26,077 bases of DNA from a virus, in the IMG/VR virus record IMGVR_UViG_3300020578_000376, positions 1 through 26,077 of that record, one strand, 5' to 3'. Made by a program: the position numbers and the translations under genes. Below the pieces are notes generated by a model. The model was not told the DNA's origin and did not search any database. It worked only from the letters and a program-made list of their open reading frames with translations. Numbering within the stretch: the stretch's first letter is position 1; each line of letters opens with the position of its first letter. Below are positions 1 to 6,775 of the stretch, piece after piece.

Positions 1-166
1 CACGATTAGGCTTTATCTCACGACAAAGCTTTTGTAGGCTTTTAATAGTTCCATATATTCCACCAATAGGATCACCCTTGGTAGATACAGCAGGATTCAT
101 AACATAATTGCGGATATAAAGATTATTGCCGTCAATAACCAATACACGTTTCTTATCGTTGCTCAT
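1..166 (-). CDS. 5'-3' exonuclease / flap endonuclease, N-terminal part (cut by window edge)
   Basis: Partial gene: it starts at the ATG at 166 and runs off the left edge after 55 codons. The visible N-terminus has a basic lead-in followed by VLVIDGNNLYIRNY, then GGIYGTIKSLQKL. A hydrophobic strand ending in D-G-N is how PIN/FEN-type 5' nucleases (T4 RNase H, the 5' nuclease domain of DNA polymerase I) begin, with the Asp binding a catalytic metal; the GG-x-x-x-G-x-x-x-S-L helix after it also fits. Such enzymes remove RNA primers and flaps at the replication fork. It follows the small coiled-coil gene with a 14-base overlap. The adjacent family A polymerase lacks a 5' nuclease domain, so this may supply that activity in trans. 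The remaining metal ligands are outside the window. Confidence 0.7.
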   Translation of the reverse strand, partial: MSNDKKRVLVIDGNNLYIRNYVMNPAVSTKGDPIGGIYGTIKSLQKLCREIKPNR

Positions 167-371
167 TCGGACAATTTCCTTTCCAATGATGCTCTTCAAT
201 ACATTGTCCTTGTACCGTTAATAACTCAAGTGTTAAAGACTCAACCTCTTTACGCAAATTAGCTAAATCGTCTGTCATGACTTTTATTTGAGTTTTAAGA
301 AAATCATTTTCGCTTTCAAGATTAGAAATATACTTCATAAAATGTAAACTAATTGTCATAATATTCATCAT
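153..371 (-). CDS. Small coiled-coil protein, function unknown
   Basis: A 72-residue reading frame without a recognised family. From about residue 15 to 55 it is a leucine/glutamate/lysine heptad pattern (for example DDLANLRKEVESLTLELL) that should form one coiled coil; the C-terminus has two Cys around a His-His pair. Three in-frame ATGs lie close together (371, 368, 359) and a GGGG tract stands directly before the first, so the exact start is uncertain. It overlaps the end of the preceding gene by 23 bases and the start of the 5' nuclease gene by 14, a packing typical of translationally coupled phage genes. It could be a small accessory subunit of a replication protein, but nothing shows that directly. 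Confidence 0.55.
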   Translation of the reverse strand: MMNIMTISLHFMKYISNLESENDFLKTQIKVMTDDLANLRKEVESLTLELLTVQGQCIEEHHWKGNCPNEQR

Positions 372-690
372 CCCCTAAATGCTTTTTACCAGCAAATGTT
401 TCTATGAGTGCAAATAGAACTCTACCTTCACTACTGACACCATTATGTTTTAATTTAGATACACGCTTATTTTTTAAACAATCGTCGCATGGAATATAAT
501 TAAAAGCTTCTAGATTCTTAAGAAGTTGTTTCTTATTTTTCTTTTTAGCAATCTCTGCTCTTATTCTTTCACCATGTCTGCCGTGCATATATGGAATAAT
601 ACAACATTGTGGAATATTAGAATATACTCCCTCAACGGCATCAAAAGCTTGCATTAATACTTCTAGTAGAAATTCATTACGTTTAGCCAT
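349..690 (-). CDS. Conserved-looking small phage protein with CC and CxxC motifs, unknown
   Basis: A 113-residue protein. I chose the ATG at 690, because GAGG lies a few bases upstream and the preceding stop is at 698-700; an in-frame ATG at 732 would lie inside the deaminase gene. The protein starts with a helical segment, has adjacent cysteines at 29-30, a lysine-rich stretch at about 49-58, and a C-D-D-C motif at 68-71, so a single zinc site is possible. The tail is acidic (GDDEYYDN). I do not recognise the family. It sits between the deaminase and a coiled-coil gene in a run of small nucleotide- and DNA-metabolism genes, which gives only weak guidance about its role. Confidence 0.6.
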   Translation of the reverse strand: MAKRNEFLLEVLMQAFDAVEGVYSNIPQCCIIPYMHGRHGERIRAEIAKKKNKKQLLKNLEAFNYIPCDDCLKNKRVSKLKHNGVSSEGRVLFALIETFAGKKHLGDDEYYDN

Positions 691-697
691 TTTGTCC

Positions 698-1120
698 TCA
701 GAACTTATAAGTTCCAACAATCTCATTATCAACCGTATAAAAGACCTTGCTGATGCCCCGCTCTTCCATTACTGCATGGCACATATTGCATGGTTTGCTC
801 ATACGATTTTCATCACCATTCTTTGAGCAGCGAGCAACATACATAACAGAACCTTTTGTAACGTGACGAGGAATATTTAAGAGCGCCTTGATTTCCGCAT
901 GGTACGTTGCGTTTCCTTTTTCTTCGGGACGATAATTCTTTCCAACTGAACAATACCGCTCTGAATTGATGCCCAAGCCAATAATGGCACCGCCACGCAC
1001 AACAACCGCACCATGTCTAAAATTACCATACGTAGAGCTAACAGCGAGCTTTTTAGCCAGCTGGAAGATACCTCCGAACCTTCTTTGATGCTTCAAATCG
1101 TGGAATGTGAATATCTTCAA
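698..1120 (-). CDS. Cytidine/dCMP deaminase family protein (N-terminus apparently split by a frameshift)
   Basis: Zinc-dependent deaminase of the cytidine/deoxycytidylate family. The frame shows the two catalytic signatures: H-A-E at residues 74-76 (His ligand and proton-shuttling Glu) and P-C-x-x-C at 110-114 (two Cys ligands), preceded by RHGAVVVRGG at 35-44, the usual first core strands. dCMP deaminases convert dCMP to dUMP for dTTP synthesis, though the exact substrate cannot be read from these motifs. In this frame the only start is a TTG at 1120 with a poor ribosome site, and the first 13 residues look unlike the family. A second frame begins at an ATG at 1166 behind a perfect AAGGAG and ends in residues that join naturally to RFGGIFQLAKKLA here if one base near 1082 is skipped. 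The intact product would then be about 155 aa. Confidence 0.75.
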   Translation of the reverse strand: MKIFTFHDLKHQRRFGGIFQLAKKLAVSSTYGNFRHGAVVVRGGAIIGLGINSERYCSVGKNYRPEEKGNATYHAEIKALLNIPRHVTKGSVMYVARCSKNGDENRMSKPCNMCHAVMEERGISKVFYTVDNEIVGTYKF

Positions 1121-1166
1121 TATCGTTGTGCTTCTTCACATAGCTCGTCGTCGCATCGGTATCCAT
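1053..1166 (-). other. 37-codon frame with strong RBS; probable original N-terminus of the deaminase
   Basis: This short frame starts at ATG 1166, six bases after AAGGAG (1173-1178), the best ribosome site in this neighbourhood, and stops at TAA 1053-1055 inside the deaminase gene. Its residues 21-28 read IPRFEASK; the deaminase frame then continues RFGGIFQLAKKL if a single A at 1082 is skipped (+1). I read it as the true N-terminus of the deaminase, separated by a one-base change, a sequencing error, or a programmed +1 shift at AAG-AAG-G. A stand-alone leader peptide coupled to the TTG start at 1120 is the alternative. Confidence 0.5.
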
Positions 1167-1207
1167 GTCCTTCTCCTTGGTTGGAACTACAAATACATAC
1201 TACCATA

Positions 1208-1429
1208 CTATTCTGTAGTTTCAACATCATTTAATAATTTTAAATGTTTTAGCTGTAAAGTAATAATCCAATTATTTTTTAAAAATGATACTTCCACCAA
1301 TCCATCTGGAAATATATGAGTTATTAACCCCAAATATTCAATTGGTTCAGCAGAAAGCGTATATGTCATTGGCCAAGCAACTAATTGACCAACTTTTGGT
1401 TTAAATTTACCTCTACGTTTGGATGCCAT
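1208..1429 (-). CDS. Small SH3-like basic protein, unknown function
   Basis: A 73-residue protein with a basic N-terminus (SKRRGKFKPK) followed by alternating short strands: VGQLVAWP, YLGLITHIF, LVEVSFL, WIITLQLKHLKLL. A 'V-G-x-L-V-x-W ... G-x-I-x-x-I-x-x-D-G ... V-x-V' pattern closing with an L-K-H-L motif is typical of the small SH3-fold proteins common in T4-like genomes, whose functions are mostly unknown. Its start overlaps the last 17 bases of the UV endonuclease gene, so the two are probably translationally coupled; GAGAC lies upstream of the ATG. The basic N-terminus would suit nucleic acid binding, but that is a guess. Confidence 0.6.
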   Translation of the reverse strand: MASKRRGKFKPKVGQLVAWPMTYTLSAEPIEYLGLITHIFPDGLVEVSFLKNNWIITLQLKHLKLLNDVETTE

Positions 1430-2342
1430 AATCTTGTCTCATTTTAATTAGAGCAAGATTTTTCATTTTAGCCTCAACATCGACATCAATAAGATTATCT
1501 TTCATAGCCGCTAACTGAATATCGGGAACATAATGAATATAATTTGAATGACTACGACGGTCACTAAAAGAGCCATTCATTTTGCTTGGTTCAGTATTAG
1601 AAAGATGTTGCAAAGGCTTTATCTTGCGCCATGTTTTTAGCGTTTCATAAAATGCATCTATGAGAGATAAATCGCCAGTTCCGAAAGAATGGTGATGACT
1701 ATCAAGAACAACAGGAACTCCTGTTTTTTCATGTACTTCAAGTAATTGTTTAACATTGAAACACCTTTCATCATTCTCAAATGTAAGACGGTTTTTAATA
1801 TTTGATGGTAACGTTTGTGTTACTTCAATAAGCTTCTGCATATTGCCACGTTTACCGCCATGAATATTGATAGCATAATAAGGTGTTTGGTCAAAACCCA
1901 TCATATCAAATATCCACGCATGGTATGCTAACTCACGAATGCTGTTTTCTATAATTCTGTCTGCGTTGCTATTGATGATTGTAAATTGGCCGGGATGCGT
2001 AGTTACACGAATACCGTGCTTGAAAAACAAACCACCTAGATAAGCCAATTTATTTATAAGTTTCTGGTCGTTCCTTGCCAAGTCGCCCGCAAATTCATAT
2101 AGGGGAAATAGTGAACTGGAAATACGGAATGATTTGATATTATTCTCAATCAACTTTGGAAAGAAACGAATATGCTCATCAACGTTATTATGATAAGTAT
2201 CTTTAATACGTTGTTCGCTATATTTTCCTGCACGATAAGCACCTAACTGCAAACTCTTTTCGTTAATAATGTTTTCTGTATAAACTGTGCCATTACGTTT
2301 CTTCTTAGTTTCTAGCCATTGGCAACAAACAGATAGGGACAT
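1413..2342 (-). CDS. uvsE: UV damage endonuclease (UVDE/UvsE family)
   Basis: A 309-residue TIM-barrel endonuclease that nicks DNA 5' of UV photoproducts and other distortions, starting alternative excision repair. Family motifs appear in the right order: FRISSSLFPL at 72-81, HPGQF at 116-120, NIHGGKRG at 159-166 with the metal-binding His, FENDE at 188-192, LDSHHH at 213-218 and the VEAKMKNLAL stretch at about 289-298. Known UVDE enzymes use Glu, Asp and His residues in these positions for a multi-metal site. Length matches bacterial UvsE. The ATG at 2342 follows GGAG. The gene stands directly after uvsX but behind a hairpin terminator, and overlaps the next small gene. T4 itself uses a different enzyme, DenV, for UV damage. 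Confidence 0.93.
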   Translation of the reverse strand: MSLSVCCQWLETKKKRNGTVYTENIINEKSLQLGAYRAGKYSEQRIKDTYHNNVDEHIRFFPKLIENNIKSFRISSSLFPLYEFAGDLARNDQKLINKLAYLGGLFFKHGIRVTTHPGQFTIINSNADRIIENSIRELAYHAWIFDMMGFDQTPYYAINIHGGKRGNMQKLIEVTQTLPSNIKNRLTFENDERCFNVKQLLEVHEKTGVPVVLDSHHHSFGTGDLSLIDAFYETLKTWRKIKPLQHLSNTEPSKMNGSFSDRRSHSNYIHYVPDIQLAAMKDNLIDVDVEAKMKNLALIKMRQDYGIQT

Positions 2343-2350
2343 GATTTCTC

Positions 2351-2391
2351 CAAATAGAAAACCGCACTAGTATTAGATTACACTAGTGCGG
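2351..2391 (-). terminator. Hairpin terminator after uvsX
   Basis: On the minus strand CCGCACTAGT and ACTAGTGCGG form a perfect 10-bp stem (2382-2391 with 2362-2371) around a 10-base loop, followed at once by TTTTCTATTT. It lies in the 72-base gap between uvsX and the UV endonuclease, and its U-tract ends close to the endonuclease ribosome site. It should end uvsX transcripts at least partly. Confidence 0.8.
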
Positions 2392-2414
2392 CTCTATCAG
2401 CAACAACTATTTTA

Positions 2415-3554
2415 TTAATTTAATTGTTCGCCTTGTTCTTCACCTTCAATATTATAGAAGTTCTTTGCATCACCTTCACGGGTATCAAATTTAACTACAA
2501 CTTCCCGATCCATGATATCAAGAACACCTTTTTTGAATGCATCTTCCTTCATTAAATCTTCCCAAGAGCTTTGCTGGAATTTTTTTGATTGTCCGTCAAT
2601 TTCAATTTCATACCAAGCACCTGTTTGTTTAATAAATGGTTTGATTGCTTCAAAGATGCTTTCATTATCAAGAACACCAATTGCCCCACCCCACATTATC
2701 TTGAATAGGCATTCACGACCAGCAGTTCCAAAGCGGGACTTCTCAAGCCTTGCCTTGACCTCGCTACCGACTTTATAGCCACGTTCGTCAAGAACATAAC
2801 TATCCTTGGCTTTACGTCCTGTAAGCCAAATGCGGAGGCTATAGGCATATGATAATGCCTTACCACCGGGAGTGGTATAGCGTTCGCTATCGGTAGCATA
2901 CTTGATGTTCTGAACCTGTAGGTTTGTCTTTAGTTGGTTAAGAACAAGAAGTGTGCTTTGACTATTGGCAATAGGTAGAATAAGTTTTGATAAACCCTTT
3001 GCAAGAATACGTGGCTTAACTGCCATAGAAGATTGTGGGTCAAAATCACCTTCTAAATCAGTCTTGCTTGGAGTTAATGCCATAGAATCCCATACAAATA
3101 ACATACGGTTTTGATTATTCTTTAATAGGTCTTCAATGCTTTCCAAAACATATTCTACATTTTCAGCCTGAACATAAAGAATTCTTGACATATCACACCC
3201 CGCTTTCTTCATGAATTCAGGGTCAATAGCACTTTCGGAATCAAAGTAAATAACATCAATTCCCATCTTTTGTGCATTAGCAGCTATCTGTGCTGCCATA
3301 TAGGATTTACCGCTACCTTCAAGACCAGCTAATTCGCTAATCTTTCCTACTGGAATACCTGCAAGCTTTCCACGGCAGATAATTGAATCAAGCCAACGTG
3401 AACCAGTTGGAATCCAATCTGTAACTTCTGTTGGATTATCGTCTTGTAAATCATATGCTACTTCACGACCACTTTTCTTATTTAATAAATCACGTAATTG
3501 TCCAATAGATACTTTACCAGCAGATTCTTTATTTTTATTTTTTGACATTGACAT
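2415..3554 (-). CDS. uvsX: UvsX, RecA-family recombinase
   Basis: A 379-residue RecA/UvsX strand-exchange ATPase that coats ssDNA for recombination-dependent replication and repair. Residues 77-84 (GLEGSGKS) are the Walker A loop, MLFVWDSMAL at 151-160 carries the Walker B Asp156, and LNQLKTN at 205-211 followed by TTPGGKALSYAYSLRIWL (227-244) matches the region around DNA-binding loop L2 of UvsX-type proteins. An N-terminal helical segment of about 60 residues precedes the core and the C-terminus is acidic, both usual. Length is close to T4 UvsX. GGAG lies upstream of the ATG at 3554; a second ATG two codons in is possible. Flanked by hairpin terminators, it follows the gp32-like gene, its normal partner. 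Confidence 0.95.
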   Translation of the reverse strand: MSMSKNKNKESAGKVSIGQLRDLLNKKSGREVAYDLQDDNPTEVTDWIPTGSRWLDSIICRGKLAGIPVGKISELAGLEGSGKSYMAAQIAANAQKMGIDVIYFDSESAIDPEFMKKAGCDMSRILYVQAENVEYVLESIEDLLKNNQNRMLFVWDSMALTPSKTDLEGDFDPQSSMAVKPRILAKGLSKLILPIANSQSTLLVLNQLKTNLQVQNIKYATDSERYTTPGGKALSYAYSLRIWLTGRKAKDSYVLDERGYKVGSEVKARLEKSRFGTAGRECLFKIMWGGAIGVLDNESIFEAIKPFIKQTGAWYEIEIDGQSKKFQQSSWEDLMKEDAFKKGVLDIMDREVVVKFDTREGDAKNFYNIEGEEQGEQLN

Positions 3555-3556
3555 GT

Positions 3557-3604
3557 TATCTCCAAAAAGGAAGAAGGGAACAAGTTTTATCCTGTTCCCT
3601 TCTT
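3557..3604 (-). terminator. Hairpin terminator after the gp32-like gene
   Basis: On the minus strand AAGAAGGGAACA pairs perfectly with TGTTCCCTTCTT (12 bp; 3593-3604 with 3571-3582) around a 10-base loop, and the 3' side runs into a pyrimidine-rich TTCCTTTTTGG. It lies between the gp32-like stop at 3628 and uvsX at 3554 and should separate the levels of these two transcripts. Confidence 0.8.
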
Positions 3605-3627
3605 TATACTATACTCTCATACCTTTG

Positions 3628-4404
3628 TTAAGCATCAAGAAGCTCTTGAAAGGCTTTATCAACCGCAGATGAATTCTTGACTGGGGTAGCGGCAGCAAAT
3701 TTCTTTGTTTCGCTTGAAGAAGCTTCGGCATCAGCGTCATTATCTGCGCTGGCAAGGTACTCGTCAAGAATGGTTGACACTTCTTGTGAAGTCTTGCGTG
3801 TGTGGAGCTTGTCGAAATCAGGAAGAGTCTCAAGCAATTCTTTGCACTCTACATCTGTTCCTTGACAAAGCTTACTGGTCTTACGAGCGGGCGTAATCTT
3901 TGTAGTTGGGAAAGATTGACCCGGAGCCTTAGCGGAGTGAATAGACAAATCAGTTCCAGCTTCTGGGTCGGTGATATCTCCGTAATCAGGGTTGAGAACA
4001 AGGTTGATAAGGTCTTGATAAGCATTTTTGCCATAACCCCAAACCTTTAAACCTTCCTTCTCTTCGCCACGTACAAGCACAGGAGAGAAGAAACGCTGAC
4101 GGGGAAGGAACTTCTTAGCCATCTTTGCAGATTCTTCGTCCTTTTCCTTATAGAGCTTGCTGGCAAAATCACATGCTGCACATTGATCGCCAAAGTTCTT
4201 CTTTGGACAAAGGAAGCCACCTTGTGTGCCTAATTCGTAATGGAACCAATACTCCTTAAACGGATCACCGTCTGGTGTTGGAACAATACGGAGTGAATAA
4301 TTTTGACCTTCCTTTGGACTCCAGAAAAGTGTCTTGCTGCCAGAACCGCCTTTATTTTGTAGTGCTTGAAGCTTTGCTTTCATTTTTTTTACGTCGATAC
4401 CCAT
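3628..4404 (-). CDS. gp32: gp32-like single-stranded DNA-binding protein
   Basis: ssDNA-binding protein that coats the replication fork and cooperates with UvsX and the polymerase. The core carries the T4 gp32 zinc arrangement: H55, then C66, C75 and C78 (H-x10-C-x8-C-x2-C, against H-x12-C-x9-C-x2-C in T4). The basic N-terminus (GIDVKKMKAKLQAL) fits the cooperativity arm, and the C-terminal third is a Ser/Ala/Asp linker ending in a short acidic helix, as in gp32. I start it at ATG 4404 (258 aa) because AAGGAG stands eight bases before it; an in-frame GTG at 4473 has no ribosome site. A terminator follows. Its codon choice looks GC-richer than that of the baseplate genes, as expected for an abundant protein. 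Confidence 0.9.
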   Translation of the reverse strand: MGIDVKKMKAKLQALQNKGGSGSKTLFWSPKEGQNYSLRIVPTPDGDPFKEYWFHYELGTQGGFLCPKKNFGDQCAACDFASKLYKEKDEESAKMAKKFLPRQRFFSPVLVRGEEKEGLKVWGYGKNAYQDLINLVLNPDYGDITDPEAGTDLSIHSAKAPGQSFPTTKITPARKTSKLCQGTDVECKELLETLPDFDKLHTRKTSQEVSTILDEYLASADNDADAEASSSETKKFAAATPVKNSSAVDKAFQELLDA

Positions 4405-4475
4405 GTGTGTTTCTCCTTGTTGGTCGGTAAATCTCCCGCCAACTGTTATGAACTGTAACACGGTGTGTGCCACAG

Positions 4476-4718
4476 TTAAAGTACAAAGTTTACATCTTCT
4501 TCTTTTACTGCTCCTTCAACTGTTTTCCAGTTAAAGATTCGGAATCCGCTTGCATCTAGATCCCAAACTAATTCCATGCCTTCATCTAAATTATGCCGCT
4601 GTTTACTACCCTTAATCTTACCGCTTACAAACTCACTTGGCAAGTCATTTAATTTTGCAAAATGAATATTTCTTACATCGCCATTCTTTTTTGTATAAGA
4701 AGCACGATAGCTTTTCAT
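4476..4718 (-). CDS. Small SH3-like beta-barrel protein, unknown function
   Basis: An 80-residue protein beginning MKSYRASYTKKNGDVRNI, with the conserved-looking stretches AKLNDLPSEF, GKIKGSKQ and GMELVWDLDASGFRIFNW. This layout, a strand pair, an 'x-L-x-D-L-P' turn, then 'G-x-E-L-V-W-D-x-x-x-x-G-F-R-x-F-N-W', is one I know from small T4-like phage proteins annotated as SH3-fold/DUF2693-type with no established role. Its ribosome site AGGTGA overlaps the TAG stop of the preceding gene, so the two are probably translated together. Position between replication genes suggests an early or middle gene. Function remains unassigned. Confidence 0.7.
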   Translation of the reverse strand: MKSYRASYTKKNGDVRNIHFAKLNDLPSEFVSGKIKGSKQRHNLDEGMELVWDLDASGFRIFNWKTVEGAVKEEDVNFVL

Positions 4719-4725
4719 TAATCAC

Positions 4726-5553
4726 CTATTGTTGGATTGCCTTACTATAATAAACCGTAAAGCAATAATCGGTATCTCCCGATGTCTTGTAGATAGTATA
4801 GGAAATTTTTGTGTTGTCAACTGCTTTGTTTCTTAATTTATCTTTTATTTCCCGCATTATTTTCTTATTTGTATTCAATGTTTCTTCGGTTAAAAAGAAA
4901 TGATAAACCTTATCATCTACTAAATTAAAATTGTACATATTTGCTTCGTTGTCAGTATGTAAATCATAAAATGCAAATGTACAAATTCTGCTGATTTCTT
5001 TTGGTTCCGAAAAATGATTAATTAGCGGCTCACCTTGAACGCTGCTTAAATTAAGAACAAAGTTATATATCATTTTTAGGTATGCCTCATAAATTTCAGT
5101 TATGGGCATTTCATTTAAAAGATGTTGTTCTACATTTTCTTCATTAACAAGAAACAATCTTTTAAATAAACCAGAACGTGTATATTCTTGAAATATATTA
5201 AAAGCCATACGGTCTTGTAATATACCCTGTCTACCAAGAAAATCGCTATTTGGTCTTAAATAAATAATTGTAATATCTTTATTTTTTATCTGCTGTAGTA
5301 TTTTCAAAGAGCAACTTAAAACATCACATTCGCCTGTTGTAATAAATAGTATTTCGTTGCAAACATCATTGAGAAAAGCGCTCATATCTGGAACGTTTTT
5401 TTCATAATCTTCTGGGCTTTTTTGCTTGGCCAAACTAAAGCAATTTTCACCCTCAATTTCTTTATCAATTAGCTTAACTTGGTAACTTTCGTTATTCTCA
5501 AATAATTCACCAATATCACATGCTTTTGGACCAAGACAAATAACTGTTTGCAT
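4726..5553 (-). CDS. Putative divergent FtsZ/tubulin-superfamily protein lacking the GTP signature loop
   Basis: A 275-residue protein whose layout follows the FtsZ/TubZ fold. It opens with a strand and loop MQTVICLGPKACDIG (1-15), like the T1 nucleotide loop. EILFITTG (67-74) then sits where FtsZ has its strand before GGGTGTG, but the loop here reads ECDVLSC. KNKDITIIYLRP (90-101) parallels the next strand and its proline, followed by an Arg/Ala helix, then KRLFLVNEENVE (131-142), parallel to the FtsZ 'LIVIPND' strand, and a long helix. The last 60 residues (KVYHFFLTEETLNTNKKIMR ... DYCFTVYY) resemble the FtsZ C-terminal alpha/beta domain. GTP binding is doubtful. The ATG shares a TAATG junction with the polymerase stop, indicating coupling. 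The fold is my inference from pattern only. Confidence 0.5.
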   Translation of the reverse strand: MQTVICLGPKACDIGELFENNESYQVKLIDKEIEGENCFSLAKQKSPEDYEKNVPDMSAFLNDVCNEILFITTGECDVLSCSLKILQQIKNKDITIIYLRPNSDFLGRQGILQDRMAFNIFQEYTRSGLFKRLFLVNEENVEQHLLNEMPITEIYEAYLKMIYNFVLNLSSVQGEPLINHFSEPKEISRICTFAFYDLHTDNEANMYNFNLVDDKVYHFFLTEETLNTNKKIMREIKDKLRNKAVDNTKISYTIYKTSGDTDYCFTVYYSKAIQQ

Positions 5554-6767
5554 TATTCTACCTTTAAATTTAGCTTTTTTAATTCACCATAATTTTTTCC
5601 TGCTTTTACGTTTACAGGAAATTTACCATATGGTGTGCTTTGCAGTATCTTAATTATCTCGACTATATCATTTTTTTCATCATTTGTTACGTCCAAAACA
5701 AATTCATCGTGAACCATAAATGATACAAAGCTTTTCTTGCCACGAAGATAATCATCAACCTTAATAATCTGTCGATGGAACATATCAATAAACGTAGATT
5801 GATTTAGGTATGATATTGCGTGATGCTCGTCAGCTTGCATTTTGCGACCATATGGCGTTTCAACATATCCATCAATCCAATATTTGTTTAGTAATGCCCG
5901 CTTATCATAAAGCTGTGCTAATTCCGCATCATATTGTATGGAAAGCGGAGAATGCGAGTTGTACAACCAAGCAGTTGCCGTTTCCTTTGCTTTAGAACGG
6001 TCTAGTTGCCCTTTAAAAACGTTTTCTGCACTCCAACCATGTAAGTCGCCTTCTGGTTGGCTTCGCCCGTTTAAAGCCAAAGCTGTGCGTAATTCGGCAG
6101 CATTCATATCAAACACTATAAACCAATCATTTTGTGGTTGAAGAATACTACGATATTGTTTTGGGAAAGTCAATATAGGAAATGAGCTTTTATTAACCGT
6201 CAATCTACCAGTTATGCTGGAAGACATATTATAGGAAATATTGTTTTTACCGTTTGCGACTTTACGGTAGAAATTCATTGCACCATCTTTCCAAAGCTTA
6301 TTCTGGATGCTCTCTAGCTTAATGTTCAAATCACGATTCTTGATATCTACAAGTAATTCTGTAAATCGCTTATAGAAATCATATTGTGCAGGTTTTGTAT
6401 AATTCTGAAATACATGCTCGCTAATTTGATTCCGTAGATGACAATATTCAATAAGAAAACGTTGCGGAGTCAAATCAAAGAAACAGTTTTCTCTTAATGA
6501 TACTTTTGATTCGATGCATGAGGCAATAATGCTCTTTAGCTTTTTATTTATTGCAGCCCAATCTTCCTTTAAGTATTCAGGGCAAACATCATCAAGAGTT
6601 TTACCGTCACAATATAGCTGTGCATAATCGATATTCTTGCCTTTTAGGAAAGCAGAATAAGACCATGTTTTGTCTAAGTTGTCAGGAAGTGGTTGGTGAA
6701 ACTGTAACTTGTTATCTGTGTAAAATCCCACGCATTCATTTTTATCGTCAAGAGTTTGAAATAGCAA
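5553..6767 (-). CDS. Short family A DNA polymerase (PolA-like), no exonuclease domain
   Basis: A 404-residue polymerase core. Family A motifs appear in order: SITGRLTVN (184-192); motif A FIVFDMNAAELR (216-227) with catalytic Asp220; an O-helix candidate R257-x3-K261 with Tyr269; ETPYGRKM (303-310), matching the 'G-R-R' element; LNQSTF at 321-326; and motif C MVHDEF (351-356) with His353-Asp354-Glu355. The first 150 residues show no 3'-5' exonuclease motifs, and there is no 5' nuclease domain. The O-helix residue equal to Phe762 of E. coli Pol I is Thr265, and the Gly after the Tyr is Asn. The start is TTG 6767 behind GAGG. Canonical T4 relatives use a family B polymerase; whether one exists elsewhere in this genome is unknown, so this could be the main replicase or an accessory enzyme. 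Confidence 0.85.
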   Translation of the reverse strand: MLFQTLDDKNECVGFYTDNKLQFHQPLPDNLDKTWSYSAFLKGKNIDYAQLYCDGKTLDDVCPEYLKEDWAAINKKLKSIIASCIESKVSLRENCFFDLTPQRFLIEYCHLRNQISEHVFQNYTKPAQYDFYKRFTELLVDIKNRDLNIKLESIQNKLWKDGAMNFYRKVANGKNNISYNMSSSITGRLTVNKSSFPILTFPKQYRSILQPQNDWFIVFDMNAAELRTALALNGRSQPEGDLHGWSAENVFKGQLDRSKAKETATAWLYNSHSPLSIQYDAELAQLYDKRALLNKYWIDGYVETPYGRKMQADEHHAISYLNQSTFIDMFHRQIIKVDDYLRGKKSFVSFMVHDEFVLDVTNDEKNDIVEIIKILQSTPYGKFPVNVKAGKNYGELKKLNLKVE

Positions 6768-6775
6768 GATATCCT

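Noticed and set aside
691-732. Upstream ATG at 732 for the 113-residue CxxC protein
   Set aside because: It would overlap the deaminase C-terminus; ATG 690 has GAGG upstream and follows that stop directly.
3609-3833. Minus-strand frame of 74 codons overlapping the end of the gp32-like gene
   Set aside because: Alternative frame of a confidently assigned gene with no ribosome site of its own.
4405-4473. Upstream GTG start for the gp32-like protein at 4473
   Set aside because: No ribosome site there, while ATG 4404 has a perfect AAGGAG at normal distance and a gp32-like N-terminus.
5343-5350. Copy of the putative late promoter octamer inside the FtsZ-like gene (another at 8627-8634 inside the 1050-aa gene)
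   Set aside because: Both lie deep in coding sequence with no late gene start nearby; chance copies are expected in AT-rich DNA.
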